Of a stretch of 64,000 bases of DNA, positions 57,974 to 64,000 are shown piece by piece; within the stretch, counting starts at the first letter, position 1, and the number at the start of each line of letters is the position of its first letter. The notes under the pieces were generated by a model. The model searched no databases and was not told the DNA's origin. It was given only the letters and a program-made list of their open reading frames with translations. A program made the position numbers and the translations under genes. Source of the stretch: Toxorhynchites rutilus septentrionalis (Eukaryota > Arthropoda > Insecta > Diptera > Culicidae); NCBI RefSeq assembly GCF_029784135.1, contig NC_073744.1, forward strand, positions 71,722,593 through 71,786,592, in the 5' to 3' direction.

Positions 57974-58875
57974 CCAGCAAACATTAAATCGCATAACAAG
58001 CGTATATATAACATCATATGCCCTAAAATTTGGTTGGCATATAATGCGCCTAACTGGCATATGCATGCAAAAGTGGAGGCCATATACATACATGGCAAAT
58101 GCTTACCGAATTTGTTTGGATGAATATGCCACTTTGACCGGCTATAATAGCGACTTTTACCATACTCATATACGATTTATTACAGACATCGAAAAAAAAA
58201 ACAAATGGCGCAAAATATTTTCGTGAAATGTTTATTATAGCCTCACGAATCGCCATTTTTATATATGAGTATTTATGTTTGTAGAAATAATAATTGTTTG
58301 ATTGACTTGTGTTGGGAGTGGAATATGAATGTTTAAAATGACACAGATTGATGTTTGGTGAAAACTGCTCCGATATGGGTTCGAACTCCGGTCGTCTGGA
58401 TTATCATCCACCAGCTATCTCGCGCGGCTATCTGCCATTTAATTCAACAGCGGTTAAAACTTTCGAGTGCATCAGCATTTCATTGACATTTCAATATGAT
58501 GTAATATGTCCTTTAGTAGGATCTAATATGATTTACTGTTTCATGATTTTCTTCAGCATGTAACACGATTTTCTACAGTACTGAATCGATTTAAATTATA
58601 CGCTTATACGACACACAAACTGCATCAGCGTAATATACGCATATGATGCGGATTAAATATATTTTACGACAATGTACATCATAAAATTGATGTTTATTAT
58701 ACCGATATGCGACTTAATTTGATAATGGTATATAAAATCGAGTTTTTACATTTTATGCGATTTCAAATATACACGATACATACTTTGATTGATATTATAT
58801 GCGATTATGATTTATTCGGATTTCTTGTAAGACTTGGCACGTGCAAAATTATACGATTTAATTTTTGCTGGGTCA
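57974..58875. mobile_element. TIR element with CCCAGCAAA ends, about 0.9 kb
   Basis: The left end CCCAGCAAACATTAAATCG is mirrored at the right by CGATTTAATTTTTGCTGGG (about 58856-58874). The interior is AT-rich with no ORF of note. A tRNA-like repeat lies inside at about 58298-58468. No target duplication was confirmed. Confidence 0.6.
58298..58468 (-). repeat. tRNA-like (SINE-type) repeat, copy 1
   Basis: On the minus strand GATAGCTGGTGGATG resembles a Pol III A box, and GGAGTTCGAACCC about 30 bases on resembles a B box. The copy at 58931-59064 keeps both boxes and the flanks GTTTGATTGACTTGTG and GCGGTTAAAACTTTCGAGTG. Confidence 0.55.
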
Positions 58876-58930
58876 ACTCGATTTGTTTACATTTGTTACA
58901 TAGGACCTTTTCAAAAGTTACGCGAGAATT

Positions 58931-59064
58931 GTTTGATTGACTTGTGTTGGGAGTGGTATATTAATGTTTAACTGCTCCGATGTGGGTTCGAACTCCGGTC
59001 GTCTGGATTATCATCCACCGGCTATCTGAAATTTAATTCAACAGCGGTTAAAACTTTCGAGTGT
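58931..59064 (-). repeat. tRNA-like (SINE-type) repeat, copy 2
   Basis: Same orientation as 58298-58468. It lacks a segment of about 24 bp before the box region and the CGCGCGGC segment. Confidence 0.55.
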
Positions 59065-59596
59065 GTGAAACTTCTGATATTCACTGCACGGGTTCCTCAA
59101 ATGCTGTTTGTATAATCCTACAGTGAAATCACCCGATACAGAGAGGAAATATTAAGTGTGGAACAAGAATCGAAGATCCTTGTTCCTTCCCCTTCGCGAT
59201 AAGGGGAACAAGAACAGTCGGCATCTTCGAGTGGCGCGGATTCCCCATCTGTAGCCTGGGGCCATGGCAAGCGGACATCCTCGTCAAACCAGGGGAAAAA
59301 AAGCTCAAATGCGTAGAAATTCTCGTGACGAAATCTGTTTTTGTTTTATTGTTTTATTGTTAATTGCTTGTCCGTATGTGCATGTAAAATGAATAGTAAG
59401 CGCACATCGCGGCATGGTTTCGGCCGTTTTTACTGAGACTGTTGCAATTGAAAAGAACACGTGTTAAGTAAAAGCGTCTATCTTTATTTCGTGCTCAGCT
59501 CAAACTAACTGAAGTGAAAAATCACGTTGCTAATGGTAACCATCCTATTTCATGCCTACTATAGTAAAAGCAACTAGGGATGCTAATATCTCCCCC
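59065..59596. other. Gene-free stretch left of gypsy fragment
   Basis: No gene recognised. The part next to 59597 is probably the LTR of the gypsy fragment: a polypurine tract lies at 59588-59596, read on the minus strand as GGGGGGAGA. The LTR end could not be located and no second LTR is in the window. Confidence 0.4.
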
Positions 59597-61037
59597 CTAA
59601 GAAAGAACATAGTCTTGAAAACGTTGTGGAGGGTTGATGTTTCGTTTTGGCTTTGATCGTGCTAGCGTAGAACCATGTACTGCAGAAAATGGTCCAGGTT
59701 GAAAAGGTCCGGTTCATCGTCCGGCAGTTCAGGATCGTCTGGAAGTTCCGGATCGTCCGGAAGATCGATGATCGGTTGATCGATGTGAGAACAAATTAGC
59801 CGCTTCCGGATGGTGCATCAAGAAGTACATTGTAATGTACATTCCCAATCGCCTCAATGATGACTCCAGATTGCCACTTCCAGGTGGTGTTGTTTTTGTG
59901 CACCTTCGCGAATACCAGTGATCCGGCTGCAAGTTTCCGTGCTTGGCAAGGCTTGGCTGCTACCGGTGGTTGTGGAAGTATGTTCGAAGGTTTCAGCAAA
60001 TCCAATGTTGTCCGCATTTTTCTGCCGTTCAGCACTTCCGAAGGGGATTTGCCCTCGAGCAGATTGGAGGGAGTTGCTCGATACACCTGCAGAAAGGTTT
60101 GTAGTGCTGCAGATGCTGGTAATCCTTCCCCCTCTTGGATTTTGCGCAGTGACCTCTTAAGTGTGTCGACGAAGCTTTCCGCTTGACCATTCGATTGGGG
60201 GTGGAACGGTGCGGTGCGGAAATGGATGATGCCCAGCTTCGGTACGCCAAATCTGGCAAAGCTATCAGTGAGGAACCCGATCGTCGAAGAAGCTGTCGTT
60301 GATTTCGTCTGGAACATCTCTGGCCACTTGGAAAAGGAATCGATGATGACCAGATAGCTGAACCCGTCGATCGGTCCGGCATAGTCCACATGAATACGTT
60401 CCCATGGACCTTTTGCGGTCTGCCACGGATGTGGCTCTGCTTGTGGTGGAGATTTTTTCGCATTCGCACAGTTGGTACAGCTTCGAATGTACTCAGTGAT
60501 GTCGTCATCGATCTTCGGCCAGTAGATGATGCTCCGAGCGATGGCTTTGACTCGTTCGATTCCGGGATGACCTCGATGTAGCTGCTTCAATAGTTTCTTC
60601 CGGAAACACTCCGGAATCACCAACCGTTCCATCATCATCACGCAACCTTGTACAACGTATAATGATTCACGCCGATGGAAAAACGTCTGCAATGCTACAT
60701 TCTGAATCGATTTTCCGTTCTTGGGCCAGCCGGAGTTGATGTACTGGATGAGTCGCTGCAACATTGGGTCTGCTGACGTAGCTTTCTGCACCATATCGAA
60801 TGTGACTGGTAGGTGTTCGATGGTGCTGTCCAAAATGCACTGCTGATCGGGCTCGATGTTGACACTTGCCACCACAAATTCTTCCTCTGGTCGCTCGTGG
60901 CTGCTGATGAGCCTCGATAGTACATCCGCATAGCCGAAATTGTTGGTAGATACGAACTCGATATCGAAATCGTACCCAAGCAGTGTAAGTGCCCAACGCT
61001 TCAACCGATTTGCCGTGTGTTTCTGCCTTGTCGGCCA
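59597..61037 (-). pseudogene. Ty3/gypsy pol fragment: RNase H end and integrase
   Basis: The minus strand opens with HTANRLKRWALTLLGYDFDI (RNase H end) and NNFGYADVLSRLI. Integrase then follows: a zinc region (HRGHPGIERVKAI...CTNCANAKK), the first catalytic Asp in IHVDYAGPIDGF, and FRTAPFHPQSNGQAESFVDT. Between GVPKLG and IIHFRTAP the usual SDNGTQF segment with the second catalytic Asp is missing by an in-frame deletion. The 402-codon frame stops at LLDAPSGSG. A shifted frame with Asp/Pro-rich repeats carries on, ending PPQRFQDYVLS at 59597. Gag, protease and most of RT are absent. It is inactive. Confidence 0.9.
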
Positions 61038-61463
61038 TGTTTAGCTGTCATTATGCTTTCAAATGTCATCATATTGTCAATAAAGTTGACCGTGTAAGGT
61101 CCGCTTTAGAATCGCAAAGTGATGTCTAAAAAAAGAGGTTGTTAGCGCAGGAAACTTAACCAAACCATAAAGTAGAGAAATACCATATCCCTCCAGTCTG
61201 CAACTGAAAATATAAGTCTGCAACAGAATAGAGTTTGCGTTAAATATCAGTAAAATTGCGAACAAGTCTGCGAATTTGGCATCCTTGCATTGATGAAAAA
61301 CAAATTTCGAAATAATTCGAAGTCGAACGGATTGATAAAAGTGCTTATTCGAAGTGTGTCTCAGCTAATAAAACTAAAAATGGACGCTTTTTCTCAATAA
61401 TCTGGCGTAATGCTACTCAATGCTATTCATTATTTAAATGTTATTCAATTATTCAAATGCTTA

Positions 61464-61957
61464 AACCCCGTAGTCCCTACCATTTTTCAACAATAAAAAT
61501 ATATAGACTATTTCTCTCGGCTTGTCGCGAATGATTTTCACTCCAAAATTTGGAACTGAGAGATATGTTGGCATAAAAAGTAAGTAAGTTACTTATAATG
61601 CGACATGCTGAGGCACCATTCTGTGTCGCATTGGAGTCGATTTTGACCAGTAATTGGACTTTCACGACTGGTGGCGACTTTTAATGTGGGGCCATAGTTT
61701 GGGCCCCGAACTCAATGTTTACAAAAATGTCCAATTAAACGTGTTGCATCACAGATCTGTTCAATTATCTTAATGTCGAATTTGATGTAAATTACTGTAC
61801 AACCAAATCAAAACAAAAGCCGAGACACAAAGCCCAGACAAAAACCAAACGAGCGTCTCCGTCCGTCCAAATTTCGGAGTCAAAATCATTCGCGACTAGC
61901 TGAGAAAAATAGCCTATATATTATTATTGTTGAATAAGGCTCGGGACTACGGGGTTG
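61464..61957. mobile_element. Foldback/MITE-like element, about 0.49 kb
   Basis: Inverted arms of about 100 bp each begin AACCCCGTAGTCCC and include CTATTT, TCTCGGCTTGTCGCGAATGA and TTGGA blocks (61464-61562 and about 61855-61957). The interior segment GCGACATGCTGAGGC...GTGTCGCATTGGAG also occurs near 6070-6115. It has no coding capacity. Confidence 0.75.
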
Positions 61958-62706
61958 AACCATTTAAATAATAGAATTCAATGATTTTCATTGAATTTTT
62001 ATAAATTTAGTACTGGTTCTAGGTATGTTGATTCGAAAGAGGGCATTGCAATTTAAACCTGTAGTAGGTGGCGACACCATGAATAACATCAAATAAATCA
62101 TTCGTTTGACACTTGACGTGACGGTGCATAGCATAGACTGCATGTGTGAATTGGTCGAGACGTTGACGGAACGTGGACGTTCTTTTCCGTAAAGTTCTAT
62201 GTGAATCGCACATTATTCTTTTCTACAAATACTGCCGGTCGTTTTCGTTGAACGTATGCTGACAGGTCGTTACGTTGCTGGTGTATGTGAATGTTTTCAT
62301 GGGAATTGCATGGTAGAATTATTGACGTAACGTGACGTGATGGAACGTGAACGTGACGTGGATGTTGTATGTGAATCGCACTTTATTCGTTCACGGACAA
62401 AACAAAAATGATTTTCAAAATGCCGCAAGCGGTTTCAGCGAATGGGCCCGCCATACTCTAAATACCATGGGATGCAAAAGAGGAGTTTTGATTGACTTTA
62501 GCTTCAAAACTGAAATGGAAATTGTTATTTACGCGGCATTAGTCGGTTTGATGTTTTCCTCGTGTATAAGGGTGGATTTAATTCTCCGAATCTGTTTAAA
62601 ACTAGAATACATATAATACATGTAAGTACGATGAGGTTTATTTTCAATCAGTTTGTTGAAATCTACTATTATTTTTTCTTCAGTAACAGTTGATACAATT
62701 GAAACC
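61958..62706 (+). promoter_or_regulatory. Upstream region and probable 5' UTR intron of the helicase
   Basis: AACGTGACGTG-type short repeats occur at 62150-62370, with ATGTGAATCGCAC twice (62200 and 62370). TACATGTAAGTACG near 62620 looks like a donor and TTTTTTCTTCAG near 62685 like an acceptor, so a 5' UTR intron is plausible. The frame before that donor contains a stop, so coding most likely starts at 62707. Confidence 0.4.
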
Positions 62707-64000
62707 ATGCAAGCTGTAAAGCCACAATCTATTCATTTAGCAGCACTCGAGTCGTGTTTTGGCCATACCAATTTCCGACCGATGCAATGGAACATCATAC
62801 GGTCTATTATCGAAGACCGTCGTGATAATTGCGTCATAATGGCCACTGGATACGGAAAATCGCTTACATATCAGTATCCATCGGTGTTCCTTCAGAAGCT
62901 AACGGTTGTTATTTCCCCACTAATAAGTTTGATGGAGGACCAAGTAGTCTCATTGAATTTGAGCAACATTCCGGCGTGCTTACTCGGCTCAGCACAGCGT
63001 TCCAATCTAATCCCGGACATCAAAGGAGGGAAATATCGTCTAGTGTACCTGACACCTGAATATGTGACGGGTGATACAGGTAAATATCTACTCGAGCAGG
63101 TGGCTAGCGAGCTTGTGTTGATAGCAATTGACGAGGCACATTGCCTTAGCAAATGGGGTCACGATTTTCGGCCGGCGTACAGAAATTTGGGAGTTATTAG
63201 GAAGGTTTGCCCCAACGTTCCTATTTTGGCAGTTACAGCAACGGCTACGCTGAATGTACGGGATGACATCATATCCAGTCTAGGCTTACGGAATCCACAA
63301 ATCCTGTGTACCGGTTTTGATCGTCCGAACTTGGAGTTTCACGTGAGGCAGAAGGGCGCACTAGGGGTATGGGAAGATGTTAGACCATTGCTTAGCAAAA
63401 ACATCGAGGGAAGCATCATTATCTACTGCCTGACAAGGAAGCAGACGGAAGAAATTGTTGCTCTACTACAGGGTAGAAAAATTAATTGTGAGCCATATCA
63501 CGCAGGATTAACCCTTAAGCAGAGACAAGATGTTCATCATAGATTTGTAAAGGATCATACGCAGATTATTGTAGCGACTATCGCTTTCGGAATGGGGATC
63601 GATAAACCAGATGTTAGACTAGTCATTCACTATGGCGCGTCGAAAGATTTGGAAAGTTACTATCAGGAAGCCGGTCGCGCTGGGCGTGATGGACAGCCTT
63701 CAAAATGCGTCATGTTCTGGAGCCGGTCAGATTTCAAGACCCACGAGATCCTCAGAGAGCATAACCCAGGTGGAGTACAGAAGAATTTGGAATTGTTGTC
63801 GAAGAAAATACACGAGTATCTGGACACCAGGGACTGCAGACGTAAGTTTATTTTACAATATTTCGAAGGAGGTGATGTTACGGTGAAGACGCGAATAAAA
63901 TGTTGTGACAACTGTGACCGCATTGTAACTGGTGTGAAGGATAGTGAAAGATACGAAGGAATCGATGAGAACGGTTGTTATGATTTCAGCACGGATGCTG
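62707..64000 (+). CDS. WRN: Werner-type RecQ DNA helicase, N-terminal 431 codons (cut by window edge)
   Basis: This is an ATP-dependent 3'-5' DNA helicase expected to act on recombination and replication intermediates in the nucleus. The frame stays open to the window end. Walker A is ATGYGKS (residues about 46-52). [13 protein letters not shown] and [12 protein letters not shown] are close to human WRN. DEAH is at about 142. [36 protein letters not shown] motif V and [15 protein letters not shown] (about 319) follow. The RecQ zinc region ([13 protein letters not shown]...CCDNC) is near 380-405. The N-terminus goes straight into the helicase, so no exonuclease domain is encoded here. The ATG at 62707 has a good context (GAAACCATG). 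Confidence 0.93.
   Translation, partial: MQAVKPQSIHLAALESCFGHTNFRPMQWNIIRSIIEDRRDNCVIMATGYGKSLTYQYPSVFLQKLTVVISPLISLMEDQVVSLNLSNIPACLLGSAQRSNLIPDIKGGKYRLVYLTPEYVTGDTGKYLLEQVASELVLIAIDEAHCLSKWGHDFRPAYRNLGVIRKVCPNVPILAVTATATLNVRDDIISSLGLRNPQILCTGFDRPNLEFHVRQKGALGVWEDVRPLLSKNIEGSIIIYCLTRKQTEEIVALLQGRKINCEPYHAGLTLKQRQDVHHRFVKDHTQIIVATIAFGMGIDKPDVRLVIHYGASKDLESYYQEAGRAGRDGQPSKCVMFWSRSDFKTHEILREHNPGGVQKNLELLSKKIHEYLDTRDCRRKFILQYFEGGDVTVKTRIKCCDNCDRIVTGVKDSERYEGIDENGCYDFSTDA

Noticed and set aside
62347..62616. 89-codon plus ORF upstream of the helicase
   Set aside because: It does not continue in frame into the helicase, has no recognisable domain, and is not a WRN exonuclease.

Overview
The window looks like a repeat-rich stretch of an insect nuclear genome, most likely a culicine mosquito (Aedes type). 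This is inferred from the spliceosomal introns, the dipteran-like RPB2, and the mix of copia, BEL/Pao, Ty3/gypsy, Jockey-clade and I-superfamily (Loner/LOA-like) retroelements with many short inverted-repeat elements. No species was confirmed. Only two cellular genes look functional: a five-exon RNA polymerase II RPB2 gene (minus, 40545-44398) and the first 1.3 kb of a Werner-type RecQ helicase that runs off the right edge (plus, 62707-64000).

Left third (1-21 kb). A decayed hAT-like transposase is split by a young non-autonomous LTR element (641-2560). That element carries an array of alternating hairpins between its LTRs. Next come two broken histone H2A genes with histone-type 3' stem-loops (5.1-6.6 kb) and a 1.74-kb tandem duplication holding another hAT relic (7557-11018). 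An unusual composite element follows (11091-19149). It has about 42-bp terminal inverted repeats and TAA on both sides, like PIF/Harbinger elements. It holds broken pieces of two host genes, ribosomal protein L18 and nucleoporin Nup96. A truncated non-LTR element and then an intact copia element (identical LTRs) landed inside it, one directly beside the other.

Middle (20-40 kb). Two broken histone H3 genes in opposite orientation, each with a 3' stem-loop, lie around a complete Jockey-clade element (21961-26229). That element inserted into the upstream region of the second H3 copy. A 6-kb I-superfamily element (ORF1 zinc-knuckle protein; endonuclease, reverse transcriptase and RNase H) follows. 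Its left 4.8 kb is present twice in tandem with almost no differences, and both copies share a one-base frameshift.

Right (40-64 kb). RPB2 has a 3154-bp DNA transposon 264 bp upstream of its start codon. The transposon has intact terminal repeats, a TATA target duplication and an intact three-exon, 654-residue transposase-like gene. Beyond it lie a complete BEL/Pao element (48639-55106), a truncated I-superfamily copy, several inverted-repeat elements, a dead Ty3/gypsy integrase fragment and the helicase. Clean target-site duplications were found for six insertions. Almost everything outside the two cellular genes is mobile DNA or debris from it.
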